From positions 186,001 through 250,000 of the forward strand of contig NZ_JACBFQ010000003.1 of NCBI RefSeq assembly GCF_021401125.1: a stretch of DNA of 64,000 nt. Direction: 5' to 3'. Numbering within the stretch: position 1 is the first letter of the stretch; every line of letters begins with the position of its first letter. Below the pieces are notes generated by a model. That model was given only the letters and a program-made list of their open reading frames with translations, searched no databases and was not told the origin of the DNA. This document shows positions 17,676 to 26,623 of the stretch, one piece after another. The DNA comes from Xanthobacter sp. NM-59 (GTDB lineage Bacteria; Pseudomonadota; Alphaproteobacteria; Rhizobiales; Xanthobacteraceae). Made by a program: the position numbers and the translations under genes.

Positions 17676-19667
17676 ATGTCGAACCGCACCCGCCACGATC
17701 GTATGGCCAACGCCATCCGGTTCCTGTCCATCGACGCCGTGGAAGCCGCCAATAGCGGGCATCCGGGGCTGCCCATGGGTGCGGCGGACATTGCGACGGT
17801 GCTGTTCAGCCGCGTTCTGAGGTTCGACCCGACCGCGCCGCGCTGGGCCGACCGCGACCGCTTCGTGCTCTCCGCCGGCCACGGCTCCATGCTCCTGTAT
17901 TCGGTGCTGCACCTCACGGGCTACAAGCAGCTGACCATTGACGAGCTCAAGCGCTTCCGCCAGCTGGGCTCGCTGACGCCCGGCCATCCGGAAAACTTCG
18001 TCACCGAGGGCATCGAGACCACCACCGGCCCCCTGGGTCAGGGCATCGCCACCGCCGTGGGCATGGCCATCGCCGAAAAGGCGCTCGCCGCCCGCTTCGG
18101 CTCCGATCTCGTGGACCACCGCACCTATGTGCTGTGCTCGGACGGCGACCTCATGGAGGGCATCAGCCAGGAGGCGGCGGACCTTGCCGGCCACCTGAAG
18201 CTCTCCAAGCTGACGGTGCTGTGGGACGACAACCGCATCTCCATCGACGGCCCCACCTCCATTTCCACCTCCACCAACCAGCTGGCGCGCTTCGCCGCCT
18301 CCGGCTGGGCCACCGCCGAGGTGGACGGGCACGACCCGGAGGCCATCTTCGCGGCGGTCGAGGCGGCCAAGGCCTCCGACAAGCCCACCTTCATCGCCTG
18401 CCGCACCACCATCGGCTTCGGCTCGCCCAAGAAGGCGGGCTCCGAGAAGGTGCACGGCTCGCCGCTGGGCAAGGACGAGGTGGCCGCCACCCGCGCCGCG
18501 CTCGGCTGGGAGGCCGGCCCGTTCGAGGTGCCGCAGGACGTCGCCGCCGACTGGCGCGCCGCCGGCGCCCGGGGCCAGGCGGATCGCGCGGCCTGGGAAG
18601 CGCGGCTCGCCGCCGCCCCCGCCGAGCTGCGCGCCGAATTCGAGCGCCGTATCTCCGATACCCTGCCGGCGGGCTTCAAGGCCGCGGTGGTGGACGCCAA
18701 GGCCAAGGCGGTCGCGGCCGGCGGCGCCGTCGCCACCCGCAAGTCGTCCGAGGCGGTGCTCGACACCCTGGTGCCGGTGGTGCCGGAGCTGTTGGGCGGC
18801 TCGGCCGACCTCACCGGCTCCAACAACACCAAGGCGAAGAGCGCCAAGTCGATCACCCCTGACGACTTCTCCGGCTCCTTCATGCACTGGGGCGTGCGCG
18901 AGCACGGCATGGCCGCGGCCATGAATGGTATCGCGCTGCACAAGGGCCTTGTGCCCTTCTCCGGCGGCTTCATGGTGTTCTCGGACTATTGCCGTCCGGC
19001 CATCCGCCTTGCCGCCCTCATGGGCGAGCGGGTGATCCATGTGCTCACGCACGATTCGATCGGCCTCGGCGAGGACGGCCCCACCCACCAGCCGGTGGAG
19101 CATCTGGCCGCCCTGCGCGCCATCCCGAACCTTACCGTGCTGCGCCCCGCCGACACGGTGGAAACGGCGGAAGCCTGGCAGATCGCCATTGAGAACACGG
19201 AGGGCCCTTCCGCCCTCATCCTGACGCGCCAGAACCTGCCTCTGCTGCGGGCCGACGCCACGGAAGAGAACAAGAGCGCCGCCGGCGCCTATGAGATCAG
19301 CCCCGCGAGCGGGCCGGCCAAGGTGTCGCTGTTCGCCACCGGCTCGGAAGTCTCGCTGGCGGTGGACGCTCAGAAGATTCTGGAGGCCCAGGGTGTCGCC
19401 ACCCGCGTGGTCTCCGTGCCCTCATTCGAACTTTTCCTCGCGAAGTCCGCCGCAGAGCGGGCGAAGGTGATCGGGGAAGCGCCCGTGAAGGTGGCGGTGG
19501 AAGCCGCCATCCGCATGGGATGGGACGAAATCGTCGGTTCGGATGCCGCCTTCGTGGGAATGACCTCATTCGGCGCCAGCGCGCCAGCAAAGGATCTCTT
19601 CGCCCATTTCGGAATCACTGCGGAGAAGGTGGCCGAGGCCGCCCTGGAAAAGCTCCGGCAGGCCTGA
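17676..19667 (+). CDS. tkt: Transketolase
   Basis: 663 residues, start ATG 17676 after GAGGGG. Thiamine-diphosphate enzyme motifs are complete: [38 protein letters not shown], the cofactor loop [19 protein letters not shown] with [10 protein letters not shown], and the C-terminal catalytic Glu region [13 protein letters not shown]. It moves two-carbon units between sugar phosphates in the pentose phosphate and Calvin cycles. It is the first gene of tkt-gap-pgk with its own promoter upstream; gap follows after 102 bases. A CbbT role in carbon fixation is possible but cannot be told from sequence. Confidence 0.97.
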   Translation: MSNRTRHDRMANAIRFLSIDAVEAANSGHPGLPMGAADIATVLFSRVLRFDPTAPRWADRDRFVLSAGHGSMLLYSVLHLTGYKQLTIDELKRFRQLGSLTPGHPENFVTEGIETTTGPLGQGIATAVGMAIAEKALAARFGSDLVDHRTYVLCSDGDLMEGISQEAADLAGHLKLSKLTVLWDDNRISIDGPTSISTSTNQLARFAASGWATAEVDGHDPEAIFAAVEAAKASDKPTFIACRTTIGFGSPKKAGSEKVHGSPLGKDEVAATRAALGWEAGPFEVPQDVAADWRAAGARGQADRAAWEARLAAAPAELRAEFERRISDTLPAGFKAAVVDAKAKAVAAGGAVATRKSSEAVLDTLVPVVPELLGGSADLTGSNNTKAKSAKSITPDDFSGSFMHWGVREHGMAAAMNGIALHKGLVPFSGGFMVFSDYCRPAIRLAALMGERVIHVLTHDSIGLGEDGPTHQPVEHLAALRAIPNLTVLRPADTVETAEAWQIAIENTEGPSALILTRQNLPLLRADATEENKSAAGAYEISPASGPAKVSLFATGSEVSLAVDAQKILEAQGVATRVVSVPSFELFLAKSAAERAKVIGEAPVKVAVEAAIRMGWDEIVGSDAAFVGMTSFGASAPAKDLFAHFGITAEKVAEAALEKLRQA

Positions 19668-19769
19668 GTTCCGCGCACGGCGGGCGCGAAAATCGCAGCG
19701 GCGCGGATGTCCGCAGCCGCGCCCACAAGATCGAGCCGTGCTGGCAAGCCGGCTTAAGGAGGATGAAAG

Positions 19770-20777
19770 ATGAGCGTCAAGGTGGCCATCAACGGTTTTG
19801 GTCGCATCGGCCGTAACGTGCTGCGCGCCATTATCGAATCGGGCCGCACCGATATCGAGGTGGTGGCGATCAACGATCTCGGCCCGGTCGAGACGAACGC
19901 CCACCTCATGCGTTTCGACAGCGTTCACGGCCGCTTCCCGGGCGAGGTGAAGGTGGCCGGCGACACCATCGACGTGGGTCGCGGCCCCATCAAGGTGACC
20001 GCCGTGCGCAACCCGGCCGAGCTGCCCCACAAGGAGCTGGGCGTCGACATCGCCCTCGAGTGCACCGGCATCTTCACCTCGAAGGAGAAGGCCTCCGCGC
20101 ACCTGACCGCCGGCGCCAAGCGCGTGCTGGTCTCCGCCCCGGCGGACGGCGCCGACCTCACCGTGGTGTTCGGCGTGAACCACGACAAGCTTTCGGCCGA
20201 GCACCTGGTGGTGTCCAACGCCTCCTGCACCACCAACTGCCTCGCCCCCGTGGCCAAGGTCCTCAACGATGCCATCGGCATCGAGAAGGGCTTCATGACC
20301 ACCATCCACTCCTACACCGGCGACCAGCCCACGCTGGACACCATGCACAAGGACCTCTACCGCGCCCGCGCGGCGGCCATGTCCATGATCCCCACCTCCA
20401 CCGGCGCCGCCAAGGCTGTGGGCCTGGTGCTGCCGGAGCTGAAGGGCAAGCTGGACGGCACCTCCATCCGCGTGCCGACCCCGAACGTCTCGGTGATCGA
20501 CCTCAAGTTCATCGCCAAGCGCGCCACCACCAAGGAAGAGATCAACGAGGCCATCCTCGCGGCGGCCAATGGTGCGCTGAAGGGCATTCTCGGCACCACC
20601 GACCAGCCCAACGTCTCCATCGACTTCAACCACGACCCTCACTCCTCCACCTTCCACCTGGACCAGACCAAGGTCATGGAAGGCACGCTGGTGCGCGTGC
20701 TGTCCTGGTACGACAACGAGTGGGGCTTCTCGAACCGCATGAGCGACACCGCCGTCGCCATGGGCAAGCTCGGTTGA
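19770..20777 (+). CDS. gap: Glyceraldehyde-3-phosphate dehydrogenase
   Basis: 335 residues preceded by AAGGAGGATGAAAG, a near-perfect ribosome site. The NAD(P)-binding start [17 protein letters not shown] is followed by the catalytic [15 protein letters not shown] with its active Cys, then [12 protein letters not shown] and [13 protein letters not shown]. Normal length for type [18 protein letters not shown] follows the second strand, where the cofactor-specificity Asp of NAD enzymes would lie. It serves glycolysis, gluconeogenesis or CO2 fixation. In Xanthobacter flavus a gap-pgk operon is reported to be under CbbR control; here gap sits between tkt and pgk. Confidence 0.97.
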   Translation: MSVKVAINGFGRIGRNVLRAIIESGRTDIEVVAINDLGPVETNAHLMRFDSVHGRFPGEVKVAGDTIDVGRGPIKVTAVRNPAELPHKELGVDIALECTGIFTSKEKASAHLTAGAKRVLVSAPADGADLTVVFGVNHDKLSAEHLVVSNASCTTNCLAPVAKVLNDAIGIEKGFMTTIHSYTGDQPTLDTMHKDLYRARAAAMSMIPTSTGAAKAVGLVLPELKGKLDGTSIRVPTPNVSVIDLKFIAKRATTKEEINEAILAAANGALKGILGTTDQPNVSIDFNHDPHSSTFHLDQTKVMEGTLVRVLSWYDNEWGFSNRMSDTAVAMGKLG

Positions 20778-20798
20778 TCGGGTAAGGGAGGCGCGACA

Positions 20799-22001
20799 AT
20801 GATCGCCTACCGCACCCTCGACGACGCCGACCTCGCTGAAAAGCGGGTTCTGGTCCGGGTCGACCTCAACGTTCCCATGGAGAGCGGGCGCGTCACCGAC
20901 GACACCCGCATCAAGGCCATCCTGCCCACCATCCGCGCCATCACGCAGAAGGGCGGCAAGGCGGTTCTCCTCTCCCACTTCGGCCGCCCCAAGGGCCGGG
21001 ACGAGAGCCAGTCTCTCGCCCCGCTCGCCAAGGCGCTGGAGGCCCAGCTCGGCCATTCGGTGGCGTTCGCCTCCGACTGTGTGGGCGAGGAGGCGGCTAA
21101 CGCCATCTCCCGCCTCGCCTCCGGCGACGTGATCGTGCTGGAGAACACCCGTTTCCATGCGGGTGAGGAGAAGAACGCGCCGGACTTCATCAAGGCGCTC
21201 GCCAGCCTCGGCGACGTCTATGTGAACGACGCCTTCTCCACCGCGCACCGCGCCCATGCCTCCACCGCCGGCATCGCCAGCATCCTGCCGGCCTATGCGG
21301 GCCGCTGCATGCAGGGCGAGCTGGACGCGCTCACCAAGGCGCTGGAGGCTCCCGAGCGTCCGGTGCTGGCCGTGGTGGGTGGCGCCAAGGTGTCCTCCAA
21401 GCTCGAGCTGCTCGGCAATCTCGTGCACAAGGTGGATGTCCTGGTGATCGCCGGCGGCATGGCGAACACCTTCCTGGCCGCCATGGGCCACAAGGTGGGC
21501 AAGTCCCTGTGCGAGCATGACCTCGGCGACACCGCCCGGGCCATTCTCGAGGAGGCGAAGAAGGCCAAGTGCGAGATCGTGCTGCCGGTGGATGCCGTCG
21601 TCACGACCGAGTTCAAGGCCAATGCCCCCCACCGCGTGGTGGATGTGGACCATGTGGGCGACGACGAGATGATCCTCGACGCCGGCCCCGCCACCGTCGC
21701 GCTGGTGAAGGAGAAGCTGAAGGGCGTGAAGACCGTGGTCTGGAACGGCCCGTTCGGCGCCTTCGAGATCGCCCCCTTCGATGCCGCGACGGTTGCCGTG
21801 GCGCAGGAGGTGGCGGCCCTCACCAAGGCTGGCAAGCTCTTGTCCGTGGCGGGCGGCGGCGACACGGTCGCGGCGCTCAACCACGCCAAGGCGGGCTGCG
21901 ACTTCTCCTATGTCTCCACCGCCGGCGGCGCCTTCCTCGAATGGCTGGAGGGCAAGGCTCTTCCGGGCGTTGAGGCCCTGAAGCCCGGCGCATCGGCTTG
22001 A
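20799..22001 (+). CDS. pgk: Phosphoglycerate kinase
   Basis: 400 residues starting 21 bases after gap. Family motifs: [20 protein letters not shown], the substrate-binding [57 protein letters not shown], and the nucleotide-binding [15 protein letters not shown] near the end. It converts 1,3-bisphosphoglycerate and ADP to 3-phosphoglycerate and ATP, or the reverse in CO2 fixation. A strong hairpin follows the stop, so transcription may drop before the aldolase. Confidence 0.97.
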   Translation: MIAYRTLDDADLAEKRVLVRVDLNVPMESGRVTDDTRIKAILPTIRAITQKGGKAVLLSHFGRPKGRDESQSLAPLAKALEAQLGHSVAFASDCVGEEAANAISRLASGDVIVLENTRFHAGEEKNAPDFIKALASLGDVYVNDAFSTAHRAHASTAGIASILPAYAGRCMQGELDALTKALEAPERPVLAVVGGAKVSSKLELLGNLVHKVDVLVIAGGMANTFLAAMGHKVGKSLCEHDLGDTARAILEEAKKAKCEIVLPVDAVVTTEFKANAPHRVVDVDHVGDDEMILDAGPATVALVKEKLKGVKTVVWNGPFGAFEIAPFDAATVAVAQEVAALTKAGKLLSVAGGGDTVAALNHAKAGCDFSYVSTAGGAFLEWLEGKALPGVEALKPGASA

Positions 22002-22007
22002 TGACAA

Positions 22008-22029
22008 GGGGCGGCCCTCGGGCCGCCCC
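22008..22029 (+). terminator. Hairpin after pgk
   Basis: A perfect 10-base stem GGGGCGGCCC/GGGCCGCCCC with a 2-base spacer begins 7 bases after the pgk stop. The T-tract is only CTTG, so it may be a partial terminator or a 3'-end stabiliser that separates tkt-gap-pgk from the aldolase gene. Confidence 0.6.
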
Positions 22030-22110
22030 GCTTGCGCGCGGGGGCGAGTTGTGGAAACTCCCCCAGCGTTACCGAAGATCCCACAGACGGCCAAGGCAGG
22101 ACGAACAAAC

Positions 22111-23136
22111 ATGACGGCTGAGCTCGACACGAACGCTCAGAAGATGGTGGCCAGCGGCAAGGGCATCCTGGCCGCCGATGAAAGCACCGGCACCATCAAG
22201 AAGCGTTTCGACGCCATCGGCGTGGAGTCCACGGAAGCCAACCGCCGCGATTACCGCGAGCTGCTGTTCCGCTCCACCGAGGCGATGCAGAACTACATCT
22301 CCGGCGTGATCCTCTATGACGAGACGATCCGCCAGAAGGCCGCCGACGGCACCCCGCTCGTCACCCTCATCGCCCAGTCGGGCGCGCTGCCGGGCATCAA
22401 GGTGGATGCCGGCGCCAAGCCGCTGCCCTTCTGCCCCGGCGAGACCATCACCGAGGGCCTCGACGGCCTCGGCGGTCGCCTGAAGGAATATTATGATCTG
22501 GGCGCCCGCTTCGCCAAATGGCGCGCGGTGATCGACATCGCCGCCGGCATCCCCTCCCGCGGCGCGGTCGAGGCCAATGCCCAGGCGCTGGCACGCTATG
22601 CGGCCCTGTGCCAGGAAGCCGGCATCGTCCCGATCGTCGAGCCCGAAGTGCTCATGGACGGCGACCACTCCATCGACCGCTGCTACGAGGTCACTCAGCT
22701 CGTGCTGAAGGAGACCTTCAACCAGCTCTTCCATCAGCGCGTCCGCCTGGAAGGCATGGTGCTGAAGCCCAACATGGTGGTGCCCGGCAAGAAGGCCGCC
22801 AAGCAGGCCTCGGTGGCCGAGGTGGCCGAGAAGACCGTGCGCCTGCTGAAGAATTGCGTGCCCGGCGCGGTTCCCGGCATCGCCTTCCTTTCCGGCGGCC
22901 AGTCGGACGAGGAGGCCACCGCCCATCTCGACGCCATGGTGAAGCTGGGCGGCCTGCCGTGGGCCCTCACCTATTCCTACGGCCGCGCCCTACAGGCCGC
23001 GCCGCAGAAGGCGTGGTCGGGCAAAGTCGAGAACGTGGCCGCCGCCCAGGCCGCCTTCACCCACCGCGCGCGCATGAACTCGCTGGCCTCCAAGGGCCTG
23101 TGGTCCGCGGAGCTGGAAGGCAAGAAGGCCGCCTGA
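22111..23136 (+). CDS. Fructose-bisphosphate aldolase, class I
   Basis: 341 residues from ATG 22111 (MTAELDTNAQKMVASGKGIL); an upstream in-frame start at 22051 lies in the pgk-aldolase spacer and is rejected. It is the eukaryote-type class I enzyme: ILAADESTGTIKKRF, then the Schiff-base lysine in MVLKPNMVVPGKK, and IAFLSGGQSDEEATAHL. It splits or forms fructose-1,6-bisphosphate without a metal. Following tkt-gap-pgk, it completes a carbon-metabolism block, and an intrinsic terminator closes it. Many bacteria have a class II enzyme instead or as well; none is in the window. Confidence 0.96.
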   Translation: MTAELDTNAQKMVASGKGILAADESTGTIKKRFDAIGVESTEANRRDYRELLFRSTEAMQNYISGVILYDETIRQKAADGTPLVTLIAQSGALPGIKVDAGAKPLPFCPGETITEGLDGLGGRLKEYYDLGARFAKWRAVIDIAAGIPSRGAVEANAQALARYAALCQEAGIVPIVEPEVLMDGDHSIDRCYEVTQLVLKETFNQLFHQRVRLEGMVLKPNMVVPGKKAAKQASVAEVAEKTVRLLKNCVPGAVPGIAFLSGGQSDEEATAHLDAMVKLGGLPWALTYSYGRALQAAPQKAWSGKVENVAAAQAAFTHRARMNSLASKGLWSAELEGKKAA

Positions 23137-23165
23137 TCCACGGGCCGAATTCATCCGCAGATGAG

Positions 23166-23190
23166 GGGCCGGCCTCCGCCGGCCCTTTTT
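23166..23190 (+). terminator. Intrinsic terminator after aldolase
   Basis: An 8-base perfect stem GGGCCGGC/GCCGGCCC with loop CTCC is followed directly by TTTTT. This is the clearest Rho-independent terminator in the window, 30 bases after the aldolase stop, and ends the carbon-metabolism unit. Confidence 0.9.
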
Positions 23191-23259
23191 CATGCCCGGA
23201 TGCGCGCACTCGCGGCCGCCGCCGCCAATTTGCCCCTTTCTTGGCCGACCGATCCTGCC

Positions 23260-23889
23260 ATGTCCCAATCCGCCGATCCCATTCGCGCCCGCCTGATGCT
23301 GATTCTCTCCTCCGCTTTGCCCCCCGGGGAGGCGGCGGCGCGGGTCGCCGCGGGCGATGTGGCCGCCGTCGTGGTGCGCGGCGGCGCGGCGGTGCCCGAT
23401 GCCGCGCGCCTGCGGGCACTGGCGCAGCCGCTCCAGAAGGCCGATTGCGCCGTGCTGCTGGAGGATCACGCCGATACCGCCAAGGCGGCCGGCCTGGACG
23501 GCATGCACGTCGAGGACGCAACCAGCCTGCCTGCCGCCGTCAAGCGCTTGAAGCCGGACGCCATTGTCGGCGCGGGCGGTCTCACCGGCCGGCACGAGGC
23601 CATGGAAGCCGGGGAAAGCGGCGCCGATTACGTGATGTTCGGCTCCCTCGACGGCAGTGATTTCGCGCGCGCCTGCGCGCTGGTGGCGTGGTGGAGCCCC
23701 CTGTTCGAGGTGCCCTGCGCCGCCGTCGCCCGTTCCCTCGACGAAGTGGAGGCCCTCGCCCGCGCCGGGGCCGACTTTATCGCCCTCGGAGCGGAATGGA
23801 CCGGCGGCGTGGACGGCATCGCCACCATCGCGGCGGCACAGGCCATTATCGATTCGACTGCGGCGGACCCGGCCGCGGGCCCGGCATGA
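23260..23889 (+). CDS. ThiE/TenI-like thiamine phosphate synthase family protein
   Basis: 209 residues from ATG 23260 (MSQSADPIRARLMLIL). It is a TIM-barrel of the ThiE/TenI type: ADCAVLLEDHADTAKAAGLD with MHVEDAT corresponds to the ThiE region LLNDRxDLAxxxxADGVHxGQ, and GAGGLTGRHEAMEAGESGAD, YVMFG and ADFIALG match later strands. Several ThiE active-site residues (the DR and GQ motifs) are replaced, so thiamine synthase activity is doubtful; a TenI-like or divergent role is equally likely. The stop overlaps the next ATG (ATGA), indicating translational coupling with the secreted Sel1 protein. Confidence 0.75.
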   Translation: MSQSADPIRARLMLILSSALPPGEAAARVAAGDVAAVVVRGGAAVPDAARLRALAQPLQKADCAVLLEDHADTAKAAGLDGMHVEDATSLPAAVKRLKPDAIVGAGGLTGRHEAMEAGESGADYVMFGSLDGSDFARACALVAWWSPLFEVPCAAVARSLDEVEALARAGADFIALGAEWTGGVDGIATIAAAQAIIDSTAADPAAGPA

Positions 23890-25235
23890 TGACCCGTCCG
23901 CCCTCTCCCAGGGGAATGGCCACCGGACAGCACGGTGCTCCCGCACACCGGGGCCTGAACACCCATTCCCTCCTGAGGCTCTGGGCAGGCCCGCTCGCCC
24001 TCCTCCTCGCTTTCGGCCCGCTGGCGGTGCCCGCCTGGGCCCAGCGCCCGATCCAGCTTGCCGAGAACAGCAGCAAGACCAAGCCTGCGAAGACGCCCCA
24101 CGGCAAGGGCGAGCAGAAGGGCGACCAGAAAGGCGCGGACGCGCCGAAGGCGGATACCCAGCCACAGCCCGCCGGGCCCGGCCATCTCGGGCAGTCTCCC
24201 GCCGCACTCGGCCGTTATCCGCAACTGGATACCATGGGCGGCAGCGGCGACCTCGCCTTTGGCGCCTATCAGCGCGGCTTCTACATCACGGCGTTCCACG
24301 AAGCGCTCAGGCGCATCAAGGAGCAGAACGACCCGGTGGCCATGACGCTGCTGGCGGAGCTCTACACCCACGGCTTCGGGGTGCCCCACGACCCCAAGAA
24401 GGCCATCGAGTGGTATCAAAAGGCCGCGGACAAAGGCTCGTCCGACGCCCAGTTCGCGCTCGGCCTGATGGCCCTGACCGGCGACGGCCGGCCCGCCGAT
24501 GAGGAGGAGGCCGCCAGGATGTTCCGCAAGGCGGCCGACAAGGGCAACGCCGCCGCCGCCTATAATCTCGGCCTGCTCTACATGCAGGGCCGCAAAGTCC
24601 AGAAGGACATGAAGCAGGCCGCCCACTGGTTCGAGATCGCCGCGGAACGCGATCTCGAAGACGCCCAGTACGCGTTGGCGGTTCTGCTGAAGTCGGGCAA
24701 TGGGGTGGAGCGCGACCTGCCCGGCGCCGCCCAGCTCATGGGTCGCGCCGCCAACCTGGGCCATGTCACGGCACAGGTGGAATTCGCCATCATGCAGTTC
24801 AACGGCATCGGCGTGCCAAAGGACGAAGCGGCGGCGGCGGCCATGTTCCGCAGGGCCGCCCTCGCCGGAAATGCCATTGCCCAGAACCGCTATGCCCGGC
24901 TGCTGGCCGCCGGCCGCGGCGTGGCGCCCGACCCGGTGGCCGCCGTCACCTGGCACCTGATGGCCAAGAGCCGCGGACTCGGCGATCCCATGCTCGACGG
25001 CGTGGCGGACAAGCTGAGCCCCGCCGACCGCCAGAAGGCGGAGGACCAGGCCCGCCGCTGGGGCGCCGACCAGCCTGCCGACGCAAAGACGCACTACGTG
25101 CCGGGCCAGACCGCCCCGGCCGATGGCAAGAGCGCGCCCGCAAAGCCTGCGCAAGCAAAGCCCGCGAACGCGAGTCCTGCCAAGCCCCCGCCGGCCAAAC
25201 CGCCGTCGGACAAGTCACCGCCGGCCAAGCCCTAG
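23886..25235 (+). CDS. Secreted Sel1-repeat protein
   Basis: 449 residues; ATG 23886 overlaps the ThiE-like stop, with a second ATG directly after. A signal peptide (core LWAGPLALLLAFGPLAVP, cleavage near AWAQ) is followed by a Lys-rich linker. About six Sel1 repeats of the GFGVPHDPKKAIEWYQKAAD type follow (others: RPADEEEAARMFRKAADKGN, KVQKDMKQAAHWFEIAAERD, GIGVPKDEAAAAAMFRRAAL). The tail is made of Ala/Lys/Pro repeats (PAKPPPAKP type). Such proteins are periplasmic scaffolds. No partner is visible beyond the coupled ThiE-like gene. Confidence 0.88.
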   Translation: MMTRPPSPRGMATGQHGAPAHRGLNTHSLLRLWAGPLALLLAFGPLAVPAWAQRPIQLAENSSKTKPAKTPHGKGEQKGDQKGADAPKADTQPQPAGPGHLGQSPAALGRYPQLDTMGGSGDLAFGAYQRGFYITAFHEALRRIKEQNDPVAMTLLAELYTHGFGVPHDPKKAIEWYQKAADKGSSDAQFALGLMALTGDGRPADEEEAARMFRKAADKGNAAAAYNLGLLYMQGRKVQKDMKQAAHWFEIAAERDLEDAQYALAVLLKSGNGVERDLPGAAQLMGRAANLGHVTAQVEFAIMQFNGIGVPKDEAAAAAMFRRAALAGNAIAQNRYARLLAAGRGVAPDPVAAVTWHLMAKSRGLGDPMLDGVADKLSPADRQKAEDQARRWGADQPADAKTHYVPGQTAPADGKSAPAKPAQAKPANASPAKPPPAKPPSDKSPPAKP

Positions 25236-25403
25236 GCCATTTTCAGCTTTCGCGGAAACGCGTTTGCGCAAAGCCGCGGGCTGAGGCCGGCAGCGGCCCA
25301 GCCGCCTTGACGTGGCAGCCCAAGGCGGGCACACGTCGGCACAACACATCCTCGGCCCGCACCCGCCTTTGCGTACCGCCGGCCCCACCATCAGAGTCCG
25401 CGC

Positions 25404-26192
25404 ATGATCCGCTCGCCCCTCATCACCGTCATGGTCCAGGCCGTCCGCAAGGCCGGCCGCGCCCTCATCCGCGATTTCGGCGAGGTGGAGCAGCTGCAGG
25501 TCTCCACCAAGGGCCCGGCCGACTTCGTTTCAGCCGCCGACCGCAAGTCCGAGGACGTTCTGTTCACGGAGCTGTCGAAGGCGCGCCCCACCTACGGTTT
25601 CCTGATGGAGGAGCGCGGCCGCGTGGAGGGGAGCGACGAGGCCAATGAGTGGGTGGTGGACCCTCTCGACGGCACCACCAATTTCCTGCACGGCATCCCC
25701 ATGTTCGCCATCTCGGTAGCGCTGGTGCGCAATGGCGTGCCCATGGCCGGCGTCATCTTCAACCCCGCCAATGACGAGCTGTTCGTGGCCGAGGCCGGCC
25801 AGGGCGCCTACCTCAATGACCGGCGCCTGCGCGTCGCAGGGCGGCGCAGGCTGGCGGAATGCGTGGTGTGCTGCGGGCTGCCGCACATGGGCCGCGGTGA
25901 CCACGAGCAGTTCAACCGCGAGCTCTCGGTGGTGCAGAAGCAGGTGGCGGGCCTGCGCCGCACCGGCTCCGCCGCGCTCGACCTCGCCTGGGTGGCCGCC
26001 GGCCGCTTCGACGCCTTCTGGGAACGCAACCTTGCCCCCTGGGACATGGCCGCGGGCCTGGTGATGGTGCGTGAGGCGGGCGGCTTCGCCTCCGACATGG
26101 ACGGCGGCGACAAGGTGCTGGAGAAGGGCCATGTGCTCGCCGGCAACGAGCTGATCCACCGCGACCTGGAACGGCTGCTGAAGAGCGCCTGA
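25404..26192 (+). CDS. suhB: Inositol monophosphatase family protein (SuhB-like)
   Basis: 262 residues. Mg-dependent phosphatase motifs are intact: FVSAADRKSEDVL, FLMEERG (metal-binding Glu), WVVDPLDGTTNFLHGIPMFA (the signature DPLDGTTN) and NLAPWDMAAGLVMVREAGG near the C-terminus. It hydrolyses inositol-1-phosphate or related substrates; SuhB in E. coli also binds the transcription machinery, which cannot be judged here. It is a stand-alone gene; the 168-base upstream spacer holds TTTCGCGGAAACGCG, a short partial palindrome. Confidence 0.93.
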   Translation: MIRSPLITVMVQAVRKAGRALIRDFGEVEQLQVSTKGPADFVSAADRKSEDVLFTELSKARPTYGFLMEERGRVEGSDEANEWVVDPLDGTTNFLHGIPMFAISVALVRNGVPMAGVIFNPANDELFVAEAGQGAYLNDRRLRVAGRRRLAECVVCCGLPHMGRGDHEQFNRELSVVQKQVAGLRRTGSAALDLAWVAAGRFDAFWERNLAPWDMAAGLVMVREAGGFASDMDGGDKVLEKGHVLAGNELIHRDLERLLKSA

Positions 26193-26623
26193 TCCAAAGG
26201 TCCGGGCACGCATCTCCTGAGCCTCCCGTTTTCCGGACCTCGCATCTCCAAGACCTTGGGCTTTCTGGGCCTCGCGCTTTTTGGAGCCCGAGGTCGAGCC
26301 CGCGCAGGCTGCACGCGCCCCCCTGGGCCACGTCCGTTTCGCAGCGGCGAGGGAATACCCTGAGGCGGGGAAATGCCGTGACGCGTTGAGCGTGCGCGTT
26401 TTCCACACGCGCACTGGCATCCGCCTCGTTCAAGACCGCTCCCGAACCCGCTCTTAGGCGGGAGCCGGCACATGTCGCCGGCTGGTGGGCGGGATCGGCA
26501 GTGGTTTCGCGCGGGGATAGGAGCTCGCGTGAAAATCACGCGGCCGCTCGGTCACCCCAGCCCTTTCCCCGGTTTCGCGAAGCGGGACAGGCTTGCAGGG
26601 TCCGCCTCCGGCCCCGCCATGCC
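26193..26623. other. Convergent suhB-mutL spacer
   Basis: 431 bases with no supported gene. About 26207-26290 contains two imperfect copies of a roughly 40-base unit, readable on the minus strand as GGAGATGCGAGGTCCGG and GGAGATGCGTGCCCGG with related AAACGGGAGGCTCAG/AAGCGCGAGGCCCAG blocks. It also holds copy B of the dispersed repeat (26384-26445) and a hairpin AGCCGGC/GCCGGCT at 26463-26483. The spacer probably ends both transcripts. Confidence 0.45.
26384..26445 (+). repeat. Dispersed intergenic repeat, copy B
   Basis: A degenerate copy of the element at 8951: CGTTGAGCGTGCGCG, then TTTTCCACACGCGCACTGG, then ATCCGCCTCGTTCAAGACCG. It contains a perfect stem GTGCGCGT/ACGCGCAC (26392-26414) that could form a hairpin between the convergent genes. 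Confidence 0.5.

Noticed and set aside
23688-23885. Longer start for the secreted Sel1 protein
   Set aside because: It would lie inside the ThiE-like gene, and the signal peptide is properly placed only from ATG 23886.
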